From contig CM032121.1 in the NCBI GenBank assembly GCA_018894105.1, positions 28,744,230-28,808,229 of the forward strand: a stretch of DNA of 64,000 nucleotides. The letters are read 5' to 3'. Of the stretch, positions 46,713-59,560 are shown in pieces. Origin of the DNA: Jacaranda mimosifolia (lineage: Eukaryota > Streptophyta > Magnoliopsida > Lamiales > Bignoniaceae). The position numbers and the translations under genes are program-made. The notes below the pieces were generated by a model, which saw nothing but the letters and a program-made list of their open reading frames with translations, was not told where the DNA came from and did not search any database. Within the stretch, counting starts at the first letter, position 1. Every line of letters starts with the position of its first letter.

Positions 46713-46720
46713 TATAAATA
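46713..46720 (+). promoter_or_regulatory. TATA box of the antisense gene
   Basis: TATAAATA lies about 167 bp before the ATG at 46887. A candidate 5'-untranslated intron (GTAAGT at 46835 to CATAG at 46885) lies between them. Confidence 0.6.
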
Positions 46721-47832
46721 GTTGCTTCACCATTCATTTTTTACTTTCACTGTATCGCATTGAGGTCAAGTAGTGACGATTTGAGATCGAGTTTTGAACA
46801 ATCTTCAGCCTTTAAATTTTTGCATGCATCATTCGTAAGTCTTTCTCCCCTGTCATTTAAATTTCCTATCGATATCTTATCATAGTATGTCGAGTTCAAG
46901 TACCAATTTTGAGGCTACATACTCTTCATATACCTCAACTAGCAAGGGCAAACTCAAGTGAGTTGTCTAGTGGGATGTCAGAATTTCCATATGAACCTGA
47001 GTTGGGTGTATCAGAGGCGTTGTTGGAAGTAGATGAGGGGGTAGGTCCTTCTAACCCTACTGTCAATGAAGCTGGGCCCTTTGAGCCTGTGGTCGAAGAG
47101 GCAGGGCTATTGGAAGAAATAGATGAACCTCCCAAGTCGAGGGGTAGGCTATTCACGACCACTCATTATAGTGATATTGTATCGACAGTATCTTCAAATA
47201 ACCTTAAGTCTATTAGGTCGAAGTACCATATACCAAATGAGTTCAAACTAATTAAGCCTAGGGCTACAGATAGAATGCACACCCTTTCTGAGGGGTGTAT
47301 AACTGTCTTTGAAGACACCATAAAGTGTGGTCTTAGGTTCCTTTTACCGATCCTATAGTCGACCTACTGAGAGGTCTACAAGTCTATATAAGTCAGCTTC
47401 TGCCCAATTACTTCTCCCTTATGTGTAGCTTTATCGCTCTAATGGTTATTCTCGACCAACCCCCTTCGTGGTCTAACTTTAGCCATCTATTTCATTTGGC
47501 TATGTCTCGAAAGTTAGGTTTGGCTGGGGAGTTGGGATTTTATTATTAGACAGCTCAACCAGGTAGAGAAATCTTTAAAACCCTACCATTCTCCTATGGC
47601 CAAAAGTGGAAAGAGAGGTATTTTTATGTTCGATCCCCAGGTGGGGTCGGCTTTAACATTCTGAGAGGGTAGATGATGGGTAGGGTCGAGATGAATACGG
47701 AAGAGAACCCATTGCGGAACAAAGTCTTTGTTCGGGATCTCTTTGAGTTTGGTGAAATAGATGCTTCTGTAATTATAAAGGAGAGAAATTTGGTTTTGGC
47801 TGGATTGTCGACCGCCCAATTGAGGTTGCATG

Positions 47833-50800
47833 TAGGGTGTTAAACGAGCCAGGTCGAGCCAGCCTGGCTCGTTTAACAGACGGTTCGTGGTAGTCTCGAG
47901 TCGAGTAGGGCCGGCTCTCAGGCCGTTCACGGTCTGGATCATGATGGGCCAAAAAATTGGAAAATCATGCTCAACTCAAAACCAGCCCACTATATAGGTG
48001 AGCCGGTTTATATATGAGCCAGGCTAGGCAGGTTGGCTTGCGGGTTGGCCTACGAGTTTTTTTTTTTTTTTTTTTTGTTTAATTTGAAAATAAATTTAAA
48101 ATTTTCAAGTTTTTATATTTATGTGATTATTAATGTTTTTTTCAATATTTATACGTTTTTAAAAGACTTAGTAATTTATACTTATGTGATTTTTAATATT
48201 TTACAACAATTAAATTTTTATAAAAACTTAGAAATTTATATATATATTAATTTTTTATCAATTATATTTTTCCAAAAACACCACCAAATAAGATGGTGAG
48301 GGATTTGGCATGGACCCCTCTACCCATCATTAATATAGAAAAAATAATTAGATAGAGGTGGATTTGACCAAACCTCTAAATGAAAGTACATAATAATAAC
48401 AAAAAGAAATAAACAACTTTTTAATATCTAAACATCTAAATATGTCCAATGATAAATCTGTCGTTCACTCAAGTGATCTAAATCACTCTCGGCTTGAGAT
48501 GCCGTGGTGGATGCGGTTTCAAGTCATTCTTCATCGTCTTCTTCAAATTAAGGCAATATGGTCTTCACCTTTCTCAAATTTTTGTTTCTATACTCTTGGT
48601 CTAGCCAATCCTTCCAACGAATACAAAACTTGATCAAATCAGGTTTTAACCGCGATCTTATATCGGTCAATGTGCGCTTGCCTGCACTCAAGGCACTCTC
48701 GGATGCCACCGTCGACATTTGAGGTGCGAGTACGTCTCGAGCAATGCGTGAAAGAATTGTTTACACTTTAGCATTATTCTTCCACCACTCTAACACATTG
48801 CATCCTTCAAAATCTTTTTCACATGTATTTTGTAAATATAGCGATATCTTTATGCTACTTTCAGGTCTTGAGCTTGACGGTCTTTCATTCATCAAATTAC
48901 CTAAAGATGCAAACATTCCTCCTTTGCTAGTAGATGGTCGTTGCGTACCTATATGCATTTGTTCTATCCTACAATTTTGACTATAAATACTATACAAAAT
49001 TTTCAAAATATCTAAAATTCTTATTTTTTCTTCATCATAGTTAAAATCCCCATGAAGTATAAAATCTTATATTTTTGCATTAGTACAACACACATATCTA
49101 ACTTTAATCTAGGATCTAAAATACTTGAAATAATTGCTATGTAGGGTATTTTTTCATAATACTTAAGAAATTTTTGTTCCATTGCACAAATTACTTCACT
49201 TAAATGTTCATCATATCTATGATTATCAAATAATTGAGCAATTTCATATAGTGTATATAATCAAAACTTAGATGTTGGATAAAAATGACCGGACATAATT
49301 TTGGTTTTATCATTAAATGTTTGAAGAAATGGAGTAAGAACTTCCACAATATTCCAATCCGCATCATGCAAAAATAGTTTACCATAATCATCAAATATTT
49401 CTTTATTACAAAATTCACTAATTATATGACGATAAGGCATTGCCTCACTAAGCATTGTATGTGTAGAGTTCCACCTATGTTGAGTATCCAAGTAAGGAAT
49501 TACAAATATTGTCCTACAATCTTGATAAAATCTTTTATATTCTTGTGTTCTAAGTGATGAAGCCATAATATGTGTTAAAGCACTTCTAATTTTACCTACC
49601 GAAAACTCAATTTTTTGTAAACCATATTTACAACATAAATGAATAATATGACAAAAACGTCTAACATGGAAAAAAATACCATTCTCTAAAGGGTCTATTA
49701 ATTTAACTAATTCCCTTATGACAAATGTATTATTAGATGCATTATCAAAAGACATAGACATTACTTTATTCATTAATTTCCAACCCCTAAGGCAATCTGT
49801 AATTGCTTCATAAATATGAATACCCATATGGGGATGATCAAGTTGTTGAAATTCAATTATTCTTTTTTACATGCATCAATTATCATCAATCCAATGAGCC
49901 GTAACACATAAATAATACAAATTGCCTCTACCTAACTACATATCGGATGTAAAAGAAACTCTACATCTCAAATTATCAAAAAATTTAGTTAAATTTAAAA
50001 TTTCTGCTAAATATTATTTATACCTATTATCATAGCAAGTGTTACGTAAAATGGGTTTATAAGCCGGTTGTAAATAAATTTGATTATATCTAGTTACTAA
50101 TTCATTTTGGACATAAGTAAAAGGTAACTTATTTTGTACAACTAATTTAGATAAGCGTATTCTCATATTTTCTTGACTATATCTCCAGCTTTGTAGCGCA
50201 CCCGATTCATCTCGATAAAATTGTGATTGTCCTTCTACCCCCACACCCTCTTCATTCCAACCCGGATGATGAGTGTCTAAATATATTTTAATTGTACTCG
50301 TTCCACCTCCTTTTTTATGTTTATAAACTGCACAACAAATTTTACAATGCACCGAACTGGGTGGGCCAATAACTATACATTCCATACATTACTAGTTAAT
50401 TTTCCTTTTTTGTTCCCATGCATATCATTATGTGTATCAATATCATCGGGTGTTTGTGTTTCATCATCATCTAGGGGGTTTTCTTCATCTATTCTATCGG
50501 TAGTGGGATGATATTGTCCTTGTGATTTGGTATTATGCAAAGATGCGGGTGTTTGTGCAATAAAATTATATTCTTCCATGTTTAAATTACATTCCATATG
50601 ATACCGGGGTGTAGAACTAGAAGAAGATGGAGGGGTAGCAGTAGGTCTTAGGGGCGGGTCAACAAATTGATGTCTAGTACTACACCTAGCGGGTTGAGTG
50701 GAAGGACGAATTGAGGGGTCATTTAAAGGAGAATGTTGGTCTACCCTCGGAGTGGCCGTAGAGCGACTACTAGTTTTTTTATTTTTAGAACTACTAGCAA

Positions 50801-51910
50801 GTTTCAAAAATTTCTTCATTTTTATAATCAACTAAATATGAACAATTAGCAAATAACATTCACAAAGATTAACACACAAATTAAATTGCAAAAAAAGGGA
50901 TAAATGTTACCGTAAAACACGTAATAACAATTAAGAAGTCGAAATTTAATACACCACTATTCACGGCTCCACGATGTCACAAATTGATAGACCTCTATTC
51001 AAAGCTCCACCAAATAATATGTACCAAATAAATTTAATAATATGTACGAAATAAATAAAAGATATAATTTATTTATAAATTATTAGATTAGAGAGAAATT
51101 GAGAAATTGTAGAGTAAGAAATTAAATTTTAGAATACTTGAGGCTTGAGAGATTTGAGATAAGTTGAGAGATTTGATAGGGAACATTTTATTACAAATGA
51201 CCACTATTTATAGTGGTCATTTGTTATTTTTGAGGGGAAAAAAAAAAAAAAAGGAAAGAGGAGAAGCAAAGGCTGTGACAGTCTTTAAGTAATTGACTAA
51301 TTGATCATTGGCTTGGCCAAGTTGGCTAGGCCAACAGTCAATTTACATTTTACAGTAAAGTAGCCATTACAAATTGTAACGGCTACTTCCCTTTTTCCTT
51401 TCTTTTTTTTTTAAAATTTTAATTTATAATTTATAATTTTTATAAATTTATTAATAATATTCCTTATATTAATTCTTAATTTATAATTTATCATTTAAAA
51501 ATTATAAATTATTAATTATTGATTTTTACATTTATAAATTAATAAATTATAAATTTATAATTTTTAAAAATTTAGGAATTTACAATTTGTAATTTAAAAT
51601 TTATAAATTAAATAATTTGTAATTTGTAATTTAAAAATTATAAATTTCTAAATATTTAAAAATTATAATTTATAATTTAAATTAAAAAATATTGCAGGCT
51701 AAGCGGGCTAGCCCGTGAGCCAGCCCATTTAGCCCACAAGTTGGGCCAGCCCGTAGTCCTTCACGATCCGCGGGCTAAGCCGGTCCCAGGCTGCAAAATT
51801 TCATCTCGGGACGAGTTTTCAAGCCAGCCGGTCCAATTCAACCCATATTAAAAAATTAAACGAGCCGAGTTGAGTCGTGCTGATTAACCCGACCCATTTT
51901 GACACCTCTA
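47833..51910. mobile_element. hAT element with transposase remains (4.1 kb)
   Basis: Ends TAGGGTGTTAAACGAGCC and, inward from the right, TAGAGGTGTCAAAATGGGTC. A perfect 8-bp target duplication GTTGCATG lies at 47825-47832 and 51911-51918. GC-rich subterminal repeats (GAGCC, GGCTC) sit at both ends, and AT-rich arms flank a minus-strand transposase pseudogene. It is the longer relative of the deletion derivative at 14532-15654. Confidence 0.92.
48548..50831 (-). pseudogene. hAT transposase, broken
   Basis: Would cut and paste the element. Read on the minus strand: a low-complexity Ser/Pro/Thr N-terminus (50831-50373), then after a frame slip a BED-type zinc finger (VHCKICCAVYKHKKGGGTST) whose first histidine appears lost (IKIYLDTHHPGW). 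Next is the helical region (YVQNELVTRYNQIY), a decayed catalytic start (VSFTSDM, second residue set DNASNN at 49827-49261), the conserved LDTQHRWNSTHTMLSEA, and the C-terminal dimerisation block in pieces (MSTVASESALSAGKRTLTDI, IKFCIRWKDWL; about 48800-48595), ending at 48548. Several stops and shifts exclude activity. The layout fits plant Ac-like/RICESLEEPER-like hAT transposases. Confidence 0.88.
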
Positions 51911-52538
51911 GTTGCATGCTAACACATGCTTAGGTAGAAACTAACCTTTGCAGTTTACGTAATTTGCTATTCGTATGTCTATCTTTTTGATCAACATTCT
52001 GATTGTCATTCGTTTGTCTTTCAGGTCAGGCAGTCATGAACTACACGACGCAGATAGCAATGTGAAAATAACAAGAGGCACAAGAGCGCCAGGAGGCTAT
52101 CGTGGTTTGTCGAGCAACTGCTATTCAACCTGCTGGGGCTGGCCCGGTGGCTCAGGAAAGTCAACTGCTACTATTCAAAGTACTGGAGTGGCGAGCAACC
52201 CATATCCGCAGCAAAAAAAGAAGGCCATTGAGACCATGACGCAAAATGTCCCAAAGAAAACTGTAGTCGAAAAAGTAAAGAAAAAGGTGAATGAACCTGA
52301 CGAGACTGTTTATGCGATGCTACCACCCGAATGCTTGTGCAATTTGCCTACGTTTCACGAGCCACAATTTGGTGAAAAAGTGGGCGTGTTGAACATGTCG
52401 ACCATGATGGGTGTCGGTTCAACGTCGATGATGCCTCTAGCCATTTTGACGGCTTGTTTGTTCCAGAGGGACCAGGTTGAGATGTTCAATTATGAGTAGC
52501 TCGACGCCTTGAAAGCTTTTGCCTACCATGCAAACATG

Positions 52539-52614
52539 GTAAATGTTTCTTGTCGACGTCTCTTATCTATTGCTGTAAGATTAATACACTTATGTATTGT
52601 TCAATGTTCCACAG
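52539..52614 (+). other. predicted intron of the antisense gene
   Basis: ATG|GTAAATG at the donor and TTCCACAG|GTCGGG at the acceptor, T-rich inside, 76 bp. Its position, just before the coiled-coil exon, equals that of the 73-bp intron at 3032-3104. Confidence 0.6.
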
Positions 52615-53499
52615 GTCGGGTAGTGGGGTTAGAACCTCCACTAGAGGTATAAATTATGCAAGACCAATCATTAACAGATGGAAAAAAAGTGTGAGGAGCT
52701 AGAAAATGAGCAAAATGACATGGTTAAAACCAAGGTTGATTTGCTGGAGTCAAGGCCGACCGAGTTGACTAAACAGCTTGAAAGAAATGATGTTGAATTG
52801 TTAGCTACCATTGAAGGTCGAAGTAAGGCCAAGGAACAGCTCAAGAAAATGACCAATTCTATTCAGGAGGCCTCTGAGTTGGGTCGAGCGCAGGGTTATG
52901 ATAGCGCATTACGATACGCCCGATCTGAGTTCTTCAAGGCGTTGCCCGAAATTCAAAAGGAGGTTGTGCAACAATTTATGCGCTATTTGGCTTTTACCAA
53001 TGTGAGCATGACATTCAGTATGGATGACGTGAAGGAGGCCTTTGACTGTGGGTTGTCATGGTGGGAGCCGAATTTGGGTTTGCAAGCAAGTTTGCCTTGG
53101 ATATAAAGAATAATGAAGTGAACGTGGCAGACTTCTTCCCCGATGGTAGCTGCGTATTTCTGATTGAGGAGTCTGGACCCTAACAACTAGTTGGAGCGCC
53201 TAAAGGTGGTCTTGAGCAAGAGATCGAAGGACCACCTTTGGATGTAGGATGAGACTCAACTGAGAAGCTACTCAAAATTGTTGATGAGGTGACGGCTTCG
53301 GTTGGAAAGGAAAGGGTGTGGGGTCGAGTTGAGTGTTGATATATCTTTAATGTTTTTTATATAATGTATAGCCGCGATGGGCTAATGAACAATGTATGAA
53401 TAGTTTGCGTTATTTTGAAGTGAAAGTTTCTTTTAAAATGAATGTCTTTAGTCGATTTTCATGCGCATTGCTTTTCTTTCTTTTATGTAGAACTAGTAT

Positions 53500-53709
53500 A
53501 AAATCAGTACTTGAACTCGACATACTATGACAAGATATCGATAGGAAATTTAATTGATAGGGGAGAAAGACTTACGAATGATGTTTGCAAAAATTTAAAG
53601 GCTTAAGATTGTTTAAAACTCGATCTCAAATCCTCATAGCTTGACCTCAATGCGATACGGTAAAAGTAAAAAATGAATAGTGAAAGCAATGTTGGGTCTA
53701 CCTATATCA
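53500..53709 (-). repeat. inverted copy of the antisense-gene 5' region plus LTR stub
   Basis: The complement of 53500-53690 matches 46721-46910 at about 90 percent by eye, including the GTAAGT site and the ATG, but not the TATA box. The next 19 bases (TTGGGTCTACCTATATCA) equal the complement of a gypsy LTR start. The two arms lie about 6.6 kb apart in inverted orientation. Confidence 0.8.
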
Positions 53710-53786
53710 CAAACTATTGTACAGCTCGCCAGCCACCATTTTCATACAAAACTCTTCACTTGTTCATCGCTTCTCCGATCATGTGA

Positions 53787-54618
53787 TGTAAAATTTATAT
53801 GGCAAAATTAAATAGTTAAATAAGAAATTTGAGTTTAAATTGAGAAATAACACAATGACATTTTAGTGGGCAGAACAAGTCTATCCACGTTGAAAAAGGT
53901 GCGGGTGTGTAAATAAAAGAATTAAAGTTTATTTTTAATGTATCTCGATGGACACACTCCTATAGAAAAAGTAGCTCAAAAGCTAGAGCTATGACTTGAA
54001 CTCCTAACTCTTTAGTGGAACTGTGACTCTTCATTGAAAGAGTAATTTATGGGATGTTATCTTATAGTTGTGTCTTTAAAAGAAAGAAATATGATTTTAA
54101 TAAAGAATTATGTTTCGTCAATAAAATTGCATTGCATAACTATAAATAGGAGTGCCTAGAACCCAACCAATAAGAAGAGAAGAGAAAAGCATACTAGCAT
54201 TTATTTGAGCACTACACTAAGTACTTTCACATCACTATCTATTCATTAATGAGTTTCAAGTTACTTTAGTTCGTTGTTTTGGTCAATTGGAGTGCTGCCT
54301 TTGATTGGGAAGAGTTGTTGTATCTTGAGAGACTGTTTGTCAGTGACCTTCGACACCATAAAGGGGCAAATAAAGCCTTAAAGACACTATTGGAGCAACA
54401 TACCTCGGTTTAAGTATTTCTATTTTTGCATTTAATACATTCAAGTAGAATTTCTTACTGCTGGATCAATGAAAAAAGTAGAATTTCTTACTCTCTTATT
54501 TTATTTGATATTGTTATATACAAATGCAATTTAAGTATTAACTTTTTATGCTTTGCACACCTAGAACATTTCATATGTTTTATATGTTAAACTAAATTTA
54601 ATTCTTATATTTCTAATC
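53787..54618 (+). repeat. 5' LTR of copia element
   Basis: It starts TGTAAAATTTATATGGCAAA and aligns with the 3' LTR, apart from small insertions such as a repeated GTAGAATTTCTTACT near 54440-54490 and about 34 bp near the 3' end. The end is approximate. No clear tRNA-Met primer site follows, so that part has decayed. Confidence 0.8.
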
Positions 54619-55443
54619 TTTGTGCACAAGTATACACACCATATTATATTCCTAACATTTTTAAGGTTTTATTTATACTTATGTTCGATACAACATAGTG
54701 TACTATTGCAGTAAGATTAATATTCTGCTTTCTGTATTTATGTTCAAGAGATTGACTATATGCTCTTTGGTTTAGGAAAGGGAAACTAGTTTTGAATTGT
54801 AAAAATTCTGCTCTAAAATTCATGCGAATAATATGTTGTTCACTTGCTAAAAATTGTACCAGGTCATGCAATTAATGCTATTGTTTGTTCTTTGTTTAGA
54901 ATATTACTGTTAGTTATTCAAAGTATATATATGTTCGATTAGTTGGATAAATAATAATAATTTAGAGAGAGAGATTGAGAGAGTGAGAGAAAGAGATCAA
55001 CTTGCCATTTTGAAATTTTCTGTACGAATTTTAGTCCTTCATAAACATGAATATTCTGCCAAATCTATAAGTTGGTTTAGTTGAAGAAGTCATTATATTT
55101 ATTACTCATTTCTTAGCAAATCAAATAGTCTATTTGATTTGAATACAATATTTTATATTATGAATATTATGTTCTAATTTAGAAAAAGTGCAGACAAATA
55201 GTTTTGATTTGAAAGCCTTTTGGTTATTAACTCTGTGCACTTCGAAATTCAATATTTGTTGTTAAGATTGTTGGTTACTACTTCACATACAAGTTTACCT
55301 GCTCAGACAATTTCTATTCAAATTATATGTTATGTTATGTGAAACAACTTTTTGTTTGGGAAGTTCTATTTTGATTATATTATAAGGGTTCTAGGTTTGA
55401 TTTGTGATTACATTGTTGTTTTGTCATTTCAAAAAATTTAATT

Positions 55444-58400
55444 ATGGCATCAAACATCGAGATAACGAATTTTGCAAATATTGAGTCCATGGTCAGTTGT
55501 GTTGGTAGTGGAATTTGGACCACTTAGGTTGCTCCTTCCATTGCTTATGCTCTTATTTTGGTGGAGAAATTGGAGAAGCCCAAAAATTCAATGGGCATGA
55601 GGAGATAAATCTTGAGGAACTTATTCCAAGATTGAGAATAGTGGAAGATAACTGGCTTCCAAAAATGATAACGAGTGGAAACTATAACATCAAACTTAAT
55701 GTGACGGAGAGAGGTCCATCTAATAAAAAGCGTAAAAGAGATGCTTCTAGCCAAAAAGGCATCAAAAATAAGAAAAAGTTCGGGGGAGCTTGTTGTGTTT
55801 GCGACAAATCAGGTCATCGAGTTAAGGATTATCGACATCGTCAGCAAGGTGGAACCTCGAAGAAGAAAAAGCCCGCCCATGCTAGTATCATTGAGGTGAA
55901 CAAACTACCCAATGAGGTAGGAGACATGAGTTTATCCACAATTGTTTCAGAGGTAAACTTAGTTGAAAATCCCAATCAATAGTGGGTGGACACGGGGGCC
56001 ACTCGTCATGTGTATGCCAAAAGAAATATTTTTACAACCTATAAGGAGGTTGAGGATGAAAAATTGTACATGGGAAATTCCTCAAGTTCCAAGGTGCATG
56101 GCGTTGGTAAAGTAATACTGAAAATGACCTCCGGAAAAGAGTTGACTCTCAATAATGTGCTTCACGTGTTGAAGATTAGAAAGAATCTAGTATCTGGGCC
56201 AATGTTAAGTAGAAATAGATTTAAAATGATCTTTGAGTCCGACAAGTTTGTACTTATTAAAATTGGAATACTTGTCGGTAAAGGTTATTTGTGCCATGGT
56301 CTTTCTAAGATGAATGTAATGACCATCATACCAAAAAATGGACCAAGTGTTGATTCTAATAATAAAATAAACTCTTCCTACTTACTTGAGTTGTCTAATT
56401 TATGGCATCATAGATTAGGACATGTTAATTACAAGTCAATCTCTAAACTTGTAAATATCGGTCTATTATCAAAATTAAATCTTGACTTAAAATCAAGACG
56501 TGAAATTTGCATTTAGGCAAAAATGACAAAAATTCCTTTTAAGTCAATTCAGAGAAGTGTTGAACTATTAGATTTAATTCACATTGATATATGTGATTTA
56601 AAAAGGTGCAATCTAGAGGTGGAAAGGAATATTTTATAACTTTTATTGATGCTTGCACTAGATAGTGCTATGTTTATTTACTTTCAAGTAAAGATGAGGC
56701 TTTACAAGTACTTAAAAAATATAAAAGTGAGGTTGAGAATCAACTTGGGAGGAAAATAAAAGCTCTTTGAAGTGATAAAGAAGAGGAATATGTTTACTCA
56801 TTTGAAGAGTTTTGTACAGAACATGGAATAATCCATGGAGTGACAGTTCCATATGCACCTCAATCAAATAGCATTGCAAAGTGTAAAAATAAAACGTTGA
56901 AAGAAATGATGAACACTTTGTTAATAAATGCAGGAGCACCTCAAAGCATGTGGGGAGAGGCAGTGTTAAACTGCAAACCACATACTTAATAAGTTACCTT
57001 ACAAGAAACTAGAAAATATACTTTATGAAATTTGGAAAGGGCATCCATTTTCCTACTAATATCTTCGAGTGTGGGGTGTCTAGCAAAGGTAGGTGTTCCA
57101 CCTCCTAAAATGGTCAAGATAGGATCTAAAACAATTGACGAAATCTTTATTAGGTATGCACAACATAGTGTACAATATAGATTCCTTATATATGAACCCG
57201 ATATAGATGATATTCATGTTAATACTATTATATTGCGTCAAGGAATGCAAGTTTTCTTGAGGATGTGTTTACTTGGAAAAAGGAAGAAAGATAAACCTCA
57301 ACTAAAAGGTCTCCAGAAGTTCAAGATTGGACGAAGAGGAAAATTAACTTAGACGTAGCAAGAAGGCTAGAGTATCTAGGTCATTTGGACCCGATTTCTT
57401 GACTTACATGCTAGAAAGTGAACCATGAACTTTCATTGAGGCTATGAAAACACCAAAACCTCCATTATGGAGAGAAACGATAAGTAGCGAAATTGAGTCC
57501 ATCATGCAAAACCACACATGGGAATTGGTGGATCTTCCTCTTGAAAATAAACCCTTAGGGTCTAAATGGATTTTCAAGAGGAAGATGAAAGAAAATGGTA
57601 CAATAGATAAATATAAGATGAGATTAGTAGTCAAAGGATATAAACAAAAGAAAGATCTTAACTACTTTGACATTTATTCACCAGTAGTTATTGATTGCAT
57701 TTGCAGCTATCAATAATCTTGAGATTCATCAAATAGATGTTAAAATAGCCTTTTCAACTGGTGATTTAGATGAGGAAATCTATATGGAACAACTAGAAGG
57801 GTTTGTTGTTCCAGGACAAGAGAAAAAGGTAGGTAAGTTAGTGAAGTCGTTATATGACTTAAAACAAGCACCTAAACAATGACACGCAAAATTTGATCAA
57901 GTCATGCTTGCAAATGACTTTAAGATCAATGAGTGTGATAAATGTGTGTATGTCAAGGCCACTGCTTCTGAGTATGTCATTATGTGTTTATATGTACACG
58001 ATATGCTAATTATGGGAAACAACAATGACGTAATCAAAGGGACGAAAAAGTTGTTGAATAGCAATTTTGATATGAAAGATATGGGAGTAGTGGATGTGAT
58101 CCTTAGAATAAAAATTATTAAGATATCTCATGGGCTAGCGCTAATGCAATCTTACTATATTGAGAAAGTGTTACAAAAATTCTTAAGTCAAGAAAATAGC
58201 CCAGTAAAAACTCCCAGAGATGTGGATCAATGGCTTACCAAAAAAAAGGGTGAAGCAAAGGCTCAATTAGAGTATGCATGCATAATTGGGAGCCTCATGT
58301 ATATCATGAATTGCACGAGACCCGATATAGCATATGCTGTTGGTAAGCTGAGTAGATATACCAGCAATCCTGGTCAAGAGCAGTGGATCGCCTTAATTAG

Positions 58401-58994
58401 AGTCTTAAGCTATTTGAAATATATCTTAAGTTATGGATTGCATTATACAAGATATCCAGCTTTAATAGAAGGATACAGCTACGCGAGTTGGATATCAGAC
58501 TCCAATGAGACCAAGTCCACAAGTGGACATGTGTTTACATTAGGAGGAAAGGGCCATTTCATGGAAATCCTCAAAACAAATGGCAAGGTCAACTATGGAA
58601 TCTGAGTTCATAGCATTGGACAAGGTAGGTGAGGAAGCAGAATGGCTACGCCATTTCTTGGAAGATATTCCTAATTGGCCTAAACCTCTGCTAGCAATTT
58701 GCATTCATTACGATAGTCAATCTGCGATTGGAAAGGCACAAAGTAGTATGTATAACAGCAAGTTTAGACACATATGTTGTAGATATAACATTGTTAGACA
58801 ACTGCTCTCTAATGGAAATATACTGTTAGACAATTGCTCTCTAATGGAAATATCTCTATTGACTATGTGGGGTCAAAATGTAATATTGCGGATCTACTAA
58901 CCAAGGGCTTAAATAGAGAGCAAGTTGACAAATCGCCAAGGGGAATGGGACTTAAGCCTATAAAATACACAATAATGGGAACCCTACCTATGTG
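55444..58994 (+). pseudogene. copia gag-pol, broken
   Basis: The gag start reads MASNIEITNFANIES and then most of gag is deleted. The zinc knuckle remains but its last cysteine is Tyr (CVCDKSGHRVKDY). Protease follows an in-frame stop (WVDTGATRHV, active site D-T-G kept), then the pre-integrase block (LWHHRLGHVNYKSISKL). In integrase the first two acids remain (IHIDICD, SDKEEEY) but the third is lost (PQSNSIAKCKNKTL). RT shows WKLVDLP-like TWELVDLPLENKPLGSKWIF and a mutated active site YVHDML (usual YVDDML). RNase H has lost an acid ([19 protein letters not shown]), and a 32-bp tandem duplication at 58791-58854 shifts its frame. The end reads IADLLTKGLNREQVD. Confidence 0.92.
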
Positions 58995-59550
58995 ATGGGA
59001 GATCCCAAGAAATAGGTTCAAAGGAAAAACAAGTAGTTGTGGCTCGACGTGGAAATACTGTGGGGCGCCAAAGCCTCCTTCCCATTCCTATGATAAGCAG
59101 ACAGTACCACCTGTAAAAGTATGAGGTTAAGCATTATTTTTAATGGCTTTTATATCTTGAACTTTCAAGTGGGGGTGCAGTAGGAACCTCATAATAAGAA
59201 GCCACATATGTTGAGTAGGGATTGGGTTGGTCCTATGAGAATTTTAAGGCTGAATTCTTCGAGAGCGCTCATGAATCCCAAGAGCTGTTTAGGGCCAAAA
59301 TGAACACAACAATGAGAACTTAAATTGACTATTAAGTGATATTATCTGAAGTTCTATTGTCTTGGTGTACACAAAAAGCCAAATAGTTCAAGATATCGCG
59401 TTCACTGATTGGCGAGTGCATCCTATAGTTCTCACTATAGAAGGTTCAAAACTAAAAGCTACATCTCCTGATGCGATATTGCTCAAGCTAAAACTCTTTT
59501 GTGTGTATTTGCATTCATATACATAGTTGGCAAGATAATTTTCCTATTCG

Positions 59551-59560
59551 TGTGGGGGAT
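59551..59560 (+). other. polypurine tract of copia element
   Basis: TGTGGGGGAT lies directly before the 3' LTR start TGTAAAATTT. Confidence 0.8.

Larger units (their letters stand above)
46887..53340 (+). pseudogene. antisense gene of gypsy derivative, split by a hAT element
   Basis: Best preserved of the three antisense genes. The likely ATG is 46887 (MSSSSTNF), with an early frame slip. An acidic leader (ELGVSEALLEVDEGVGPSN) leads to the Transposase_28-like block (GRLFTTTHYSDIV, KYHIPNEFKLIKPRATDRMH, CGLRFLLPIL). A decayed part follows with FSYGQKWKERYFYVRSPGG and KVFVRDLFEFGEIDASVIIK. The hAT element cuts the exon at 47833. Beyond it are a 3' splice site (TTTGTCTTTCAG, 52024), a Lys-rich linker exon, a 76-bp intron (52539-52614) and a coiled coil with a C-terminal domain (52678-53106; KCEELENEQNDMVKTKVD, LSWWEPNLGL). 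Stops at about 52497 and elsewhere show decay. Function is unknown; the same gene occurs in two other elements here. Confidence 0.7.
45808..53709 (-). mobile_element. gypsy (Tat-like) derivative without gag-pol
   Basis: The minus-strand 3' LTR at the left is followed by a tract complementary to a polypurine tract, then the antisense gene reading on the plus strand to about 53340. No gag, protease, RT or integrase sequence is found. The right end holds an inverted copy of the antisense gene's 5' region (53500-53690) and a stub of LTR sequence ending CCTATATCA at 53709. A 4.1-kb hAT element sits within it. It looks like an internally rearranged, non-autonomous copy. Confidence 0.65.

Noticed and set aside
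53716..53720. ATTGT as target duplication of the gypsy derivative
   Set aside because: It matches ATTGT left of 45808 but lies six bases beyond the LTR end, so it may be chance.
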